From Branchiostoma floridae (Eukaryota; Chordata; Leptocardii; Amphioxiformes; Branchiostomatidae), in NCBI RefSeq assembly GCF_000003815.2, contig NW_023365702.1, positions 1 to 64,000 on the forward strand: a DNA stretch of 64,000 nt, given 5' to 3'. The notes beneath the pieces were generated by a model. The model made no database searches. It was not told where the DNA came from and saw nothing but the letters and a program-made list of their open reading frames with translations. Shown piece after piece: positions 42,792-53,700 of this stretch. Made by a program: the position numbers and the translations under genes. The first letter of the stretch is position 1; each line of letters begins with the position of its first letter.

Positions 42792-43982
42792 CTAAGATTT
42801 ATCCCCAGTGTGAGTACGCATATGTTTCTTCAGATTACCCAGTAGACTGAACTGTTTGCTACACTCCTCACACTTGTAGGGTTTCTCCCCTGTGTGAGTT
42901 CGCATGTGTCCTTTAAAATGACCCAGCTGACTGAACTGTCTGCTGCACTCCTCGCACTTGTAGGGTTTCTCTCCTGTGTGAGTTCGCATATGAGTTTTTA
43001 GAATATACAGCTGACTGAACTGCTTGCTACACTCCTCACACGTATACGATTTTTCCCCAGTGTGGGTACGCATGTGGGTCTTCAGTTCATCCGACCTGCT
43101 AAATTGCTTACTACACTCCTCACACTTGTGAGATTTCTCCCCTGTGTGAGTCAGGATGTGTCTTTTCAGACTTGCCAGCAGACTGAACTGCTTGCTGCAC
43201 TCCTCACACTTGTAGGGTTTTTCCCCTGTGTGAGTTTGCATGTGTTTCTTCAGATTACCCTGGTCACTGAACTGTTTGCAACACTCCTCACACCTGTAGG
43301 GTTTCTCTCCTGTGTGAGCCCGCATGTGTTTCTTTAGTTGACCCAGGAGACTGAACTGTCTGCTACATTCTTCACAGTTATACGGTTTCTCACCTGTGTG
43401 AGTTCGCATATGGGTCTTAAGATAATGTTGATGACTAAACTGTTTGCTACACTCCTCACACCTGTAAGGTTTCTCACCTGTGTGAGTACGCATGTGTCCC
43501 TTTAGATGACCCAGCTGACTGAACTGCTTGTTACACTCCTCACACTTGTAGGGTTTCTCCCCTGTGTGAGTCCGCATATGTTTCTTTAGATCACCAAGGT
43601 CACTGAACTGCCTGCTGCACTCCTCACACCTGTAGGGTTTCTCCCCTGTGTGAGTCCGCATGTGTCTCTTCAGATGACCCAGCTCTCTGAACTGCCTGCT
43701 GCACTCCTCACACCTGTACGGTTTCTCCCCTGTGTGAGTTCGCATGTGACTCTTCAGATGGCCAGGCTCACTGAACTGCCTGCTGCACTCCTCACACCGG
43801 TACGGTTTCTCCCCTGTGTGAGTTCGCTTGTGTTTCTTTAGATGATCGAGCCTACTAAACTGCTTGCTGCACTCCTCACACTTGTAGCACTTCTTCCTTC
43901 TGCTAGTGCTCGGTTGCACAGAATCATCCTTTTTTGCACTTCTGTTGTCATCCAAACTTTGCATGTTGCTTGTTGATGCCAT
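42792..43982 (-). CDS. C2H2 zinc-finger protein, 13 fingers, truncated C terminus (ZNF5)
   Basis: 396 residues: [20 protein letters not shown], then 13 C2H2 fingers with TGEKPY linkers, ending abruptly in HTGDKS at a TAG where the other family members go on to a final finger and HMQTHK. The remaining fingers survive as pseudogene sequence at 42560-42790. Zinc ligands of all 13 are kept; finger 8 has an extra Cys (CEECCKQF). The usual splice acceptor block (ccctgcagACCTTGTG) is deleted; the nearest substitute is gcctacactag, 16 bases before the ATG. Exon 1 (donor at 45229) is interrupted by a hAT-type MITE. AATAAA at 41759-41764. It could still make a DNA-binding protein, but both 5' exon and C terminus are damaged, so it may be on the way to a pseudogene. 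Confidence 0.85.
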   Translation of the reverse strand: MASTSNMQSLDDNRSAKKDDSVQPSTSRRKKCYKCEECSKQFSRLDHLKKHKRTHTGEKPYRCEECSRQFSEPGHLKSHMRTHTGEKPYRCEECSRQFRELGHLKRHMRTHTGEKPYRCEECSRQFSDLGDLKKHMRTHTGEKPYKCEECNKQFSQLGHLKGHMRTHTGEKPYRCEECSKQFSHQHYLKTHMRTHTGEKPYNCEECSRQFSLLGQLKKHMRAHTGEKPYRCEECCKQFSDQGNLKKHMQTHTGEKPYKCEECSKQFSLLASLKRHILTHTGEKSHKCEECSKQFSRSDELKTHMRTHTGEKSYTCEECSKQFSQLYILKTHMRTHTGEKPYKCEECSRQFSQLGHFKGHMRTHTGEKPYKCEECSKQFSLLGNLKKHMRTHTGDKS

Positions 43983-44484
43983 CCTTGTAGATCTAGTGTA
44001 GGCAAAAGATGAATTGTCATTAGACAAGAGACCACAGATTTGTAAGTACATGTACTACTACTAGTAAGGCCTCCTTCGGTCAATACTGACTACCGGTATA
44101 ATCCTAATTGATATCAGCCCTACAGTGTCAGCTGTGGCTAAATATTCATATAAGAGAATGACTCTCTCTGCCACATAGGGCACATCTGTAAGCTGACTCA
44201 AGTCTTTTGAGATCTTTTCGCAGGATCCGTTTGTAAGTATACCAACGTGTACATTAGTGTGCCAGCCAAACTGTTTCCAGGGCCTACAAATTCCAATTCT
44301 TTGGCTCTGGGGCCAACATTCCCCCAGGGCCCAAGGATATTCTACAAACCCCCACCCCCCTCCCCCCGAGGTAGACCCTGATATCTCTGAAGGTAAGGCC
44401 ATCTTGATTTGCCTTCATCATGAAATATACACTGTGGTCGAAATTGTTGGTATGTTTACATTGTGGGGCCCAGTATTACCCAGA

Positions 44485-44640
44485 ATGCGGATACTCCATC
44501 AAACTGATTCATTTGGAGCTAAATGGACGATTGTTTTGCCCATTCACAAGTTTTCACAGACAACTAGGTCCCAGTTTGGCTTGGTCCAGACCTGTACCTC
44601 TGGACCTGGACTGTGTCTGTACGAGTGCCCACCCCTACCA
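44485..44640. repeat. Right-hand remnant of the hAT-like element, ZNF5 intron 1
   Basis: Keeps the cccattcacaagttttcaca block and the gtgcccacccctac end; the left end is absent. The rest of 44050-45220 is intron 1 with the gttcaaacacgccataatg and ttccggcctgggggcgg blocks shared by all units. Confidence 0.55.
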
Positions 44641-45228
44641 GTAGTACTACTGAACCTCCCCGTAGAATTAGTTCAAACACGCCATAATGTACACCAGATG
44701 CTGAAGTTCCGGCCTGGGGGCGGAAAGGGGGAGTTGAGGTATATCTACAGATATAAACCGCGCCCTACATACAAGATTACAACTACGACATATTTCTACA
44801 GCAATGAACACTGTAAAATTGATTCTGAAAAAGAAATACATCAAACCAGACTTCAATTTACACATGCCATTGAATAAATAACCTCAGAATTCCTATCAAA
44901 AGATCCTCCGTAAACCCCTCACAGGCCCCCGCTGTTTACGTTTTTCTGCATTCCTCTACTTATCAGAATCATTTCTCCATTTTTTAGGTGCAGAAAACTG
45001 GAACATTTCAAACATACATTTGTATAATTCTTTCCTCTTAGCTATGGTCTATCTTCCATTGGAAACAGACGACAAACCCTGTGGTTCATACCTTTGTTCC
45101 CCCAAGTTGGTTCCCCCCTCCCTATTAATCCAATGAGGTTGCAACGCGCGTTCACGACACCCTTCACTTTCGAGCTTTCTGTCAAGCCTACAGAGCTTCT
45201 AGTATCAAAATACAAGATATCGTCTTAC

Positions 45229-45840
45229 CTGAACAAACTTGAACACCGGCAGACTTGCACGACAACGTCAGTCGGATCGCTAAAACCGCTAAATGTTGAT
45301 GAACTCTTCGAGACGAAGAAAAACTTCCAAACCAGGGTTGTAGCCAGCACCCGTCCTTCAGTCCTTTGAAGGAATTTTGCAGCTGGGGACAGAAAATATA
45401 TTTGCCCATTCTGTCCTCTGTAATGGACAAAAATCTATATGTAAAGTCAGTAAAGATATAAAAATTGTCTTCTTGTGTAATTTTTCACCAAAACAGATGA
45501 ACAGCTTAGTCTACCAGCAAAATCCACACCTCAAAACGCAGGAAATTGGGCTTCAGAGGGTCTAGATTTCAAAATTTTTCAGGTTAGTATGCCCCCGGAT
45601 CCCCTTAGGAACGTTATGCCTTCAGCTCAACTCTCTTTCTTTCGTATTTAAAATCGAGGGGACGGAAAATGATTTCAGGCTGGCTACAACCCTGTTCCAA
45701 ACCCACGCCGTTTTTCCAGTTAACAGGAAGTTCCGTCTCATGACCCGGAAGTATACCATGGTCTTGGTCAACTATCATGTCCTGGTTATTCAAATGTTGT
45801 CGCGATCACGCTCAATGGGATTTTTGTTTATAAATGGTAC
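45229..45840 (-). promoter_or_regulatory. ZNF5 first exon (interrupted by a MITE) and TATA promoter
   Basis: Donor TTCAG|GTAAGACG at 45229; exon split by the MITE at 45333-45694; TATA TTTATAAACA at 45826-45835 on the minus strand, then GATCGCGACAAC. Homologous to 2710-2945. Confidence 0.6.
45333..45694. mobile_element. hAT-type MITE in ZNF5 exon 1
   Basis: Perfect 16-bp inverted ends CAGGGTTGTAGCCAGC and GCTGGCTACAACCCTG, flanked by the 8-bp duplication TTCCAAAC (45325-45332, 45695-45702). Other first exons have a single TTCCAAAC. 362 bp, no coding. Confidence 0.93.
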
Positions 45841-45929
45841 TTTTGTCCAGATTTAACATGTTGATATATTGTTAATATACAGATTCGTTCATTACGGTAA
45901 TTTATTGTTATACACATGATTGTTCATAT

Positions 45930-47230
45930 ATATATGTAGTTATAGTAGACCTTGCGAAAGTCGCTGTACTTGTGCCAATAACGATCTTTTTGTGAAAATG
46001 AAAGTAGACATGGCATTTCTTTCTTGGAGCCTGACACTGGTCATATCTTTATTCTCATGTGTTGCTCCTTTTGGTGATGATCCAGGTGCTTAAAATTGCG
46101 GCCTCCTTTGGAGACCAGACCTGTATCTGCACTGGCAGGTTGAAAATTTCGGATGTTGTGATTTAGATGAACTAGGAAGCAATTTGTCCGGTCAGCGGCC
46201 GATTCCACGGGCCGACGGGGGTGCCGGAGAGACGTCCCCTATGCCCGGTAAACATACCATTTTCGAAGAAGCATCCCCTTATAAAGGGAAGGACATCCCC
46301 ATTTCAAGAGAAGTATCCCCTTGAAAGTCGATTGGTGTCCCCTTGTCTATAGGAGTGTGCACATTTGCGAGAGACATCCCCATTCGATTGGTCGGGGTGA
46401 AATTGCAGGCCTCCTTTGGAAACCAGACCTGTATCTGTGTCACTGAAGCAAAACGGCAGATTGCTGGCCTAACCAGGAAGGATTCTCCAAGAGAGGTTCG
46501 GCTCCAGCTGTTTTGACGTGGTTTGCCTTTCAGTACAGTTTCCACCTCGCTGTTGTACGCAAAACAATAACTACAATATTTTCAAGTCCTGTGGCGCACT
46601 ACTATTGTTATGTCATTGAAGAAAAACCACAGACTGCTGACCTAACCAAGAAGGAATCTCCAAGCAGAGGTTCGGCTCCAGCTATTTTGACGTGATTTTA
46701 GGCCTAGGACTTTCTATTTTGTATTGTTCTACAAGCCATGCTGGATCCACAAAGTTAGTTTAATTCCTGGTCAGATCCTAATAAAACAAATAAACAAAAA
46801 TATTTCTGTGTACATTTTAAGTACTAACAATCAAGGGACAGTCAAGAAGTGTCAAAATATCTGAATTGATGCATGTGTGTTTGTAATATTTGATTAAACT
46901 GACTTTTAGTGAATATTTGATGTTGTGATCTTCTCAAGACTTTTGTATCAAGCTCCATTTATCGTTATAACGTTAGATATAGATTCAGAGTCAGTGTAGC
47001 AGCACCCAATTTCTTTTAACCAAACGTTTTATTTGCAAAATTCAACAAGTAAAGAACTATCATACACCTGAAAACTGTTATCCATCGTTGTAAAAAGAAA
47101 ATTTATGCACTTGAATGAGAAAGAAACCACATTTTGACACAATGAAAAATACATCAGAAGTTTAAAAAGTGAATACTAAAACCTCTATTTATGTTACACG
47201 ATGGGACAACCATGAAAGCTTAATGAGAAG
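45930..47230. other. Spacer between ZNF5 promoter and MMP-B
   Basis: Duplicate of 4096-5090 with an extra segment at about 46130-46420. Contains the MMP-B AATAAA (47028-47033, minus). No gene seen. Confidence 0.6.
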
Positions 47231-47460
47231 TCTACTCAAAAGAGCAGGAGTTTCGCTACTAACACTGACAGAAGTGACGGTAACACTACGGTAGGCACCA
47301 CGTTGACCCCGCTGTTGACGCCCTGCAGGTCACATGGCGGGAGTTTGGGCGTGGTCGGTTTGGGCGTGGTCGGCTCCATCTCCATCATACACCCGAACCA
47401 GTACTGCGCGGTGGACTTCGGGTAACCGGGGTCCACACTGAAGGTCGTGTCGTTGAAACG

Positions 47461-48305
47461 CCAATACTGGCTGCCCTGTAGTACGGAAAATATCCAATGT
47501 TATATGATAACGTTCACACCAGTACTGGCTGCCCTGTAGTACGGAAAATATCCAATGTTATATGATAACGCCAGTACTGGCTGCCCTGTATGTTCGGAAA
47601 ATATCCAATGTTATATGATAACGTTCACACCAGTACTGGCTGCCCTGTAGTACGGAAAATATCCAATGTTATATGATAACGCCAGTACTGGCTGCCCTGT
47701 AGTTCGGAAAATATCCAATGTTAGATGATAACGCCAGTACTGGCAGCCCTGTAGTTCGGAAAATATCCAATGTTAGATGATAACGCCAGTACTGGCAGCC
47801 CTGTAGTATGGAAAATATCCAATGTTATATGATAACGCCAGTACTGGCTGCCCTGTAGTTCGGAAAATATCCAATGTTATATGATAACGTTCACACCAGT
47901 ACTGGCAGCCCTGTAGTACGGAAATATCCAATGTTATATGATAACGCCAGCAATGGCTGCCCTGTAGTACGGAAAATATCCAATATTATATGATAACGCC
48001 AGTAATGGCTGCCCTGTAGTATGGAAAATATCCAATGTTATATGATAACGCAATGTACTGGCTGCCCTGTAGTACGAAAAATATCCCATGTTATATGATA
48101 ACGCAATGTACTGGCTGCCCTGTAGTACGGAAAATATCCAATGTTATATGATAACGCAATGTACTGGCTGCCCTGTAGTACGGAAAATATCCAATGTTAT
48201 ATGATAACGCCAGTACTGGCTGCCCTGTAGCACGGAAAATATCCAATGTTATATGATAACGCCAGTACTGACTGCCCTGTAGTACGGAATATATCCAATG
48301 TTATA
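47461..48305 (-). repeat. 52-bp splice-acceptor minisatellite, 16 units (MMP-B)
   Basis: Same unit as 5302-5815, starting at 47471, 47529, 47581, 47640, 47692, 47744, 47796, 47848, 47906, 47957, 48009, 48062, 48115, 48168, 48220 and 48272. Three units are 58-59 bp because of an added ttcaca. Confidence 0.92.
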
Positions 48306-48380
48306 TGAATGAATGACTTTATTGCTCAACAATTGCACAGGGTACAATGTATGGCAATCAATAACAACTAATAGCTATAC
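48306..48380 (-). mobile_element. LINE 3' end beside the MMP-B minisatellite
   Basis: Copy of 5816-5945; minus-strand CAATAAAGTCATTCATTCAT tail. Confidence 0.5.
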
Positions 48381-48492
48381 ATTTAGGATATTTAACATTC
48401 GGTGATCAAGACAATATTGGGAAGACCTCTATACTAACGTTTTTTAGGGTGGCGGTGTTATGGCACCTGGTGGAATTATGATAGTCGATGTT
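48381..48492 (+). repeat. Inverted-repeat arm, 3' side of MMP-B exon 9
   Basis: About 110 bases (taggatatttaacattcggt ... ggtggaattatgatagtcga) complementary to 48890-49000 on the other side of exon 9. Not present around exon 9 of MMP-A. Confidence 0.8.
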
Positions 48493-48889
48493 ACATGTGC
48501 AAGTTAAGTTAGTTTTTTTTTTTTTTTTTTACACAGTACCAACATTAGGTCACTGTCGATTCTCACGGAAGAACAATACAAAATGTGGTATTCTTTAACT
48601 TGATACTCTGGCCTTAAAAAAACAGAACGGTTGTCTAACCTTGAAGAAGTATGTCCTCCCGTTGAGCCACTGCATTACCGTGTCCACGCCATCCGCGGGC
48701 ACACCGTTCCACACCGACAGGTCACGTGGGTAGCCCCTGTCCACCCCCGTCCCGGCCCTGTACCGGTAGTATTGGTCATCTGCGCAAAGAGGAAATAAAT
48801 GTTTGAATTGTCTTGTAAATTCACCTTAGCAACCCTGAGCATCTCCACACGTTTTTCATAAGAAGTAGAAAAGACAAGCTTCAAGCATT

Positions 48890-49103
48890 AACATCGACCA
48901 TCATAATTCCACCAGGTGTCATAATACCGCCACCTCAAAAACGTTAGTATAGAGGTCTTTCCAAGATTGTCTTGAACACCGAATGTTAAATATCCTAAAT
49001 GTAATACAATTCAGATATTTACGTGTTAAAGACAATCTTGAGAAGGCCTCTATAACAACGTTTTTGAGGTGGCGGTATAATGGGCCTGGTGTAATTATGC
49101 GAA
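48890..49103. mobile_element. Palindromic MITE, 5' side of MMP-B exon 9
   Basis: Left arm 48890-49000 and right arm about 49024-49103 are inverted copies (cattataattccacc-type ends, gacctctatactaacgttt inner block). Its left arm also pairs with 48381-48492. Absent from MMP-A (about 8045). Confidence 0.7.
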
Positions 49104-49299
49104 TGTATGTTAACCGTTTTTTAACTGTTGCAAACTAGTTATTCATATTTTGACAAAATGATGAAGGCTTATGCAATGGGACTTTGTTATTGTCAGTCCT
49201 GTGGAAGACAACGGGACATTCGATTCATGATTCTGTGGATGAGAGGTTCTATACAGATGGCATTTGCCACCATGTAATTCTCAAAGTTCCTTCCCGCGC

Positions 49300-49557
49300 C
49301 TGATGGCGCATAGGGCGGTGCCCATCTCCGTTTCATTAGCCCATGGCCACACAACTTTGTGCAATCACTACAGCAGGGGGCTAGTCCACTGGTACTGGCG
49401 TGTGTTCAACTTCCATACTCTTTCCCGAATGCTGAGTGCTAAGCAGAGAAAACAGCATGTACCATTTTTTAAGTCTTTTAAGACTCGGCCGGGGATCGAA
49501 CTCACGACCTACCGAATGCAAGGCGAACACTCTACCCACTTGGCCATTGCACCGGTC
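49300..49557 (-). mobile_element. tRNA-derived SINE in MMP-B intron 8
   Basis: Minus-strand head GGTGCAATGGCCAAGTGGG (A box) and GTGAGTTCGATCCCCGGCC (B box), body with gtacatgctgttttctctgc and the end gggcaccgccctatgc. Same family at 56405-56665 and, headless, at 57660-57780. Absent from MMP-A. Confidence 0.8.
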
Positions 49558-49597
49558 AAAAATGTAAACTCTATAGCTCTCATTAAAGAATGCTCAC

Positions 49598-49648
49598 CTG
49601 CCGTTTCCAGACCAGATGTAGGCGGTGTCGACGTCGCTAGGAACGCCT
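49598..49648 (-). repeat. Partial duplicate of MMP-B exon 8 with a donor
   Basis: Copies the 3' part of exon 8 (GGCGTTCCTAGCGACGTCGA ... AACGGCAG) but lacks the last 17 bases before GTGAGC, so a donor GGCAG|GTGAGC is still formed. It is fused on the right to a hairpin MITE. Confidence 0.75.
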
Positions 49649-49845
49649 TTATTCGTGGGTTAACCTATATCCGATGTTTATAGAAAAAAGGTATTTCGTG
49701 ATAGCAAGTCGACATACGGTGGTTTCAAACCGTATATTGAATATCTTGCAATTTGAAACCACCATTGCATCAGTTGACTTGATATCACTAATCAAATTTT
49801 TTTTTAACAACGGATATAGGTTACCCCACGAATAAAGGTGAACTA
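49646..49845. mobile_element. Long-hairpin MITE (ctagttcacctttat family), left end truncated
   Basis: Right end AATAAAGGTGAACTAG; the left end starts inside the element at cctttattcgtggg, directly fused to the exon 8 fragment. Confidence 0.65.
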
Positions 49846-49871
49846 GCGTTAAACTCTAGCTATCATTAAAG

Positions 49872-50027
49872 ATGAGGGACGGCCCTAGCCGAAGCTAGGT
49901 ACTCATTTTCACCTGAGTAAAGTGAGGAAAGCCGTGTAAAGTGCCTTTCCCAAGGGCACAGGATCGGTGACACGGCAGCTGGATTCGAACCCGCAACCTC
50001 TCGGTCACGGGCCGAACGCGGTCCCAC
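49872..50027 (-). mobile_element. tRNA-derived SINE in MMP-B intron 8
   Basis: Minus-strand B box GCGGGTTCGAATCC, body cccttgggaaaggcacttta and tcactttactcaggtg, related to the SINE at 11343-11644. Flanked by copies of tagctctcattaaagatg (about 49857 and 50029). Confidence 0.78.
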
Positions 50028-50222
50028 TAGCTCTCATTAAAGATGCTCACCTTTGGTAAAGTAGAGCCTGCCGTTTCCAGACCAGATGTAGGCGCTGTCG
50101 ATGTCGCTAGGAACGCCTCCCCACTGGCTCATGGGGCGGGGGTAGCCGGTGTCCAGCTGGGTGTTGGTGTAACGCCAGTACTGGTCACCCTGGAGAAGTG
50201 CATTGGAATCAGTCAGTTGGTA

Positions 50223-50501
50223 ACCTGGAATCCAGTCTGCCGTGGATTGGCCAGGCTACCTTCGGGACAGGAAGGTCTTTCCACCGCCGGGATAATCTTT
50301 CACACCCGGTAGGAGTTTTGCACGGTGGGAGTTAAATTTGCCATCCACGGGCCTATTAATTAACTCCCACTGGGCAAAGTCCTACCGGGAAAATGCTACC
50401 GGGTGTGAATGATGACACCAGCGGATCAGAGCTGCACTGGCCCCGTAGAGAGCCTACACTAACTACGGTAGGCCGTGCCACAACTAGACTGGATTCCAGG
50501 T
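50223..50501. mobile_element. TIR element shared by both MMP copies (B copy)
   Basis: Ends ACCTGGAATCCAGTCT and AGACTGGATTCCAGGT, flanked by AGTCAGTTGGT on both sides. Counterpart of 9297-9575. Confidence 0.72.
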
Positions 50502-50781
50502 TAGTCAGTTGGTTGAAAAGACTAAAACTCAAATAATGTTATGATTTGAAAGTCATGCACTGATATCGACGGAGATGGACATGTACAAACACAAACAGCC
50601 CTTTTCTTTTCATCTTACTTGCTCAAAAAGAATCACATGTATTCACCTTATAGAAGTAGAGTTTCTTGTTGGCTCTGTAGTACATGGCGGCATCCAGGTC
50701 CCCGGGAAGCTCGCCCCACACGTCAGAAATAAGCTTAGGATAGCCGGCAACCATCCCGGTGGAGCTCAGCTCCCAGAAGTA

Positions 50782-53700
50782 TAGTATGGTTTATTTCTTC
50801 TTCAACACTTTACACGGTACAGAATGGCAGGGCCATGGCCCTGAATTGCACTGTCGTGTTACATTTATTAAAATCGAAGACATTTATCAAAAACGATGTT
50901 CGTACATCAGCGAATATTGCACGTTAGCGAATATTGCACATAGTATTTACATATATTGCACACAGTTGCTTAACAGTTGCTTGACAGTGACAAATTTGGC
51001 TAAAAATACAACAAATTTGATTTCGAAGGTGATGGGTAGCTAGTCAAAGATCGCTTATAAAACAGATTGTCACATCTAGAGCGCAGATTCAGGTATTTAC
51101 ATGTTCAGCATGCGCACCATGTAGGGTATAGCACTCGATCTGTATCTTTCCGTTCTACAATGAACAGTGTCGAGTTTGTGTGATGAACGAGTCATCCTGC
51201 CACTGATATCCACACGTGAGAGTGGTAGTAGGTGTCTGTACAGCTTCGACTGTTCAAGTGATTTCGCGAAGTTAACAGTTAATTGTTCACGACGTGACTT
51301 GAGTGTAGGTAGGCCCAGCCGAATACATGCTTTGGAGTAGGATGTGTAGTTGGTGCCCAAGATGATTCGAAGTGCTCGGCGTTGGACGTTCTCGATTTTG
51401 TTGCTGAGAGTTGCGGGTAGTCCGGAGTGCCAAACGGGCGACGCATACTCCAGAATCGGGCGGATATAACAGGTGTAAACCGTAACTAGATCATCAGCAG
51501 GAACGCGGAAGTGCTTCAGTTTGATGAGTAAGTACAGACGTTGGCATGACTTCGTGCACATGGAGTCCACGTGCGTATTCCATTTCAAGTCTTCTTGGAG
51601 GTGAAGACCCAAAATCTTCATGACTTTCACATGTTGAAGTTCAATGTTACTTATCATGAGTGGTGGTGGCACGAACGATGTCTTACTAAACTGGATGTGA
51701 AGGACGTTGCATTTGCGAGGGTGTAACACCATGTCGCTTTCACGGGACCAGTTCTCCAGATCCGAAAGGTCTTCTTGGAGCTTTGTTGACACTACAGTCG
51801 GATTTCTGACTTCTAGGAAGTTGAGGTCGTCAACAAACTTCCACCGCCTAGATGCAGCTAGGGTTGCGGCGCTGTTGATGTAGACTATAAATATCAATGG
51901 TCCGAGGAGAGTACCTTGAGGTAGGCCACAGGTAACGGTGATGTTCTCGGAAAGCGCACCGTGGTACCGAACTGCCTGTTGTCTGTTTCTGAGAAAGTCG
52001 ACTATCCAGCATGTAAGCGAGGGTCTCAAGCCTAGGTCGATCAGACGTTGGATGGCAACGTTGTGGTTCACGCGATCAAACGCTTTACTAAAATCTGTTG
52101 ATACTAAGGAGCACAGTATACCTGTCTTGTCAGTAGCCTTGAAGATCTCGTTGGTAAGGTCCAAAAGACAGTGTGTTGTTGACCTGCCTTTTAAACACCC
52201 AAATTGCTTCGGGTCGAGTTGGGGAAGGATATCAGATAGAGCCCACTGTGCAATGAAACTCTCAGCGACTTTGCTCAACAAAGATGTCAAGGAAATAGGA
52301 CGGAGTTCACCGATGGTCGGAGGCTTGGTCTTTGGGATGGGGACGACAACAGCTGATTTCCACTCTTCCGGTACCATGCCTTGGCTGAGCGATGTGTTAA
52401 GAATGTCTGAGAATGGGCGGCTCAGTTCATATGCAAATTCCTTAATGATTTTACCTGAGATCAGATCAGGTCCGGCTGCTTTTCGAGTTTTGACACTCTG
52501 TAGCTTCCGATAAACCTCCCAAGGTTGCACAACCGGCGGCGGGAGTGATGGCAGGTAGGAAGGAAGCGTTGATGGATCTAGTGGTGGCAGAGAGGTAGTC
52601 ACAGAGGATAACGAGCTGTTAATTGTATTTGCTATCCCCACAGTGTCACTGGGCGCTACGTCACTGACGTGGATGACAGGTTCCGCTCTTCTTGAGTTAG
52701 CCATGGTTTTGATTTGTTGGTGCCAACGAGCAGGGTCTTCTTTCTTAAGGTCTTTAATCTTCTTGTTGAAGTATGTTGCTTTGGCGGTCGAGATCACACG
52801 CTGGACTTTGTTTCTAAGATGTTTCCAAGACTTAACGTCATCATTAGCAAAGGCCTGTTGACGTTGGTGAATCAGGGTTTTGATAGCAGGTGTGATCCAA
52901 GGTTTGTCCTGGTGGTGAAGGCGAATATGTTTTAATGGAAAGAAGTGATTTAGTTGGGCTTGAAGGGTGGTGTATAATGCCCGAGACTTGTCCACTGCAG
53001 TGCGGGCGGAGAACACTTCGATCCAATCGTGGGAAGTAATCCATTGCCCAAAACAGCGAAGATCGGAATCCCGTAAGGGTCGACATGAGCGTTTGGTCGT
53101 CTTGTTGACTGGCACACACGTTGGTTTGGGTTGTAATGTAACAACGCTATGATCGCTTGAAGCGAGGGGGTCGGAACACAGAGGGGGTGAGTAGTGAGGC
53201 TTAAGGTTGGTGATAAGAAAGTCGAGGGTGGCTTGGCCACGAGTGGGACGATTTACAAGCTGTCGTAAATTGTGGGTGGAGCACAGTTTACTGACGTCCA
53301 CGTGGTTGAAGTCACCACCAATGATAACTCCCACGTCAGGGTGGATCACACGGAGGGAGTCTACAGCATCCACCAGGTGCTCGATTAGTAGGTCGCTATG
53401 TGCACAGTTTGGAGGTGAGTACGCTGCACATACCGCCAGGCACGAGACACTACGCGGTAGTCGGTGGGGTCGGATTTTAACCCAGATACATTCAAGCTCA
53501 TTGGGGACCTGCATGTCAAGGGCACTAGCTGGGAGGTCGTCTCTGACGTAGATTGCCACTCCGCCACCCTGGCGTCCTTCCCTAGGCTGGGAAAAAGTTG
53601 AGTAGCCCTGAATATCTGTCATCTCGGCCGGGGATGTTGTTTTGAACCAAGTCTCGGTTACCAGAGCTATTCCAGTTTCTGAAGAAGACAGCCGAAGTTC

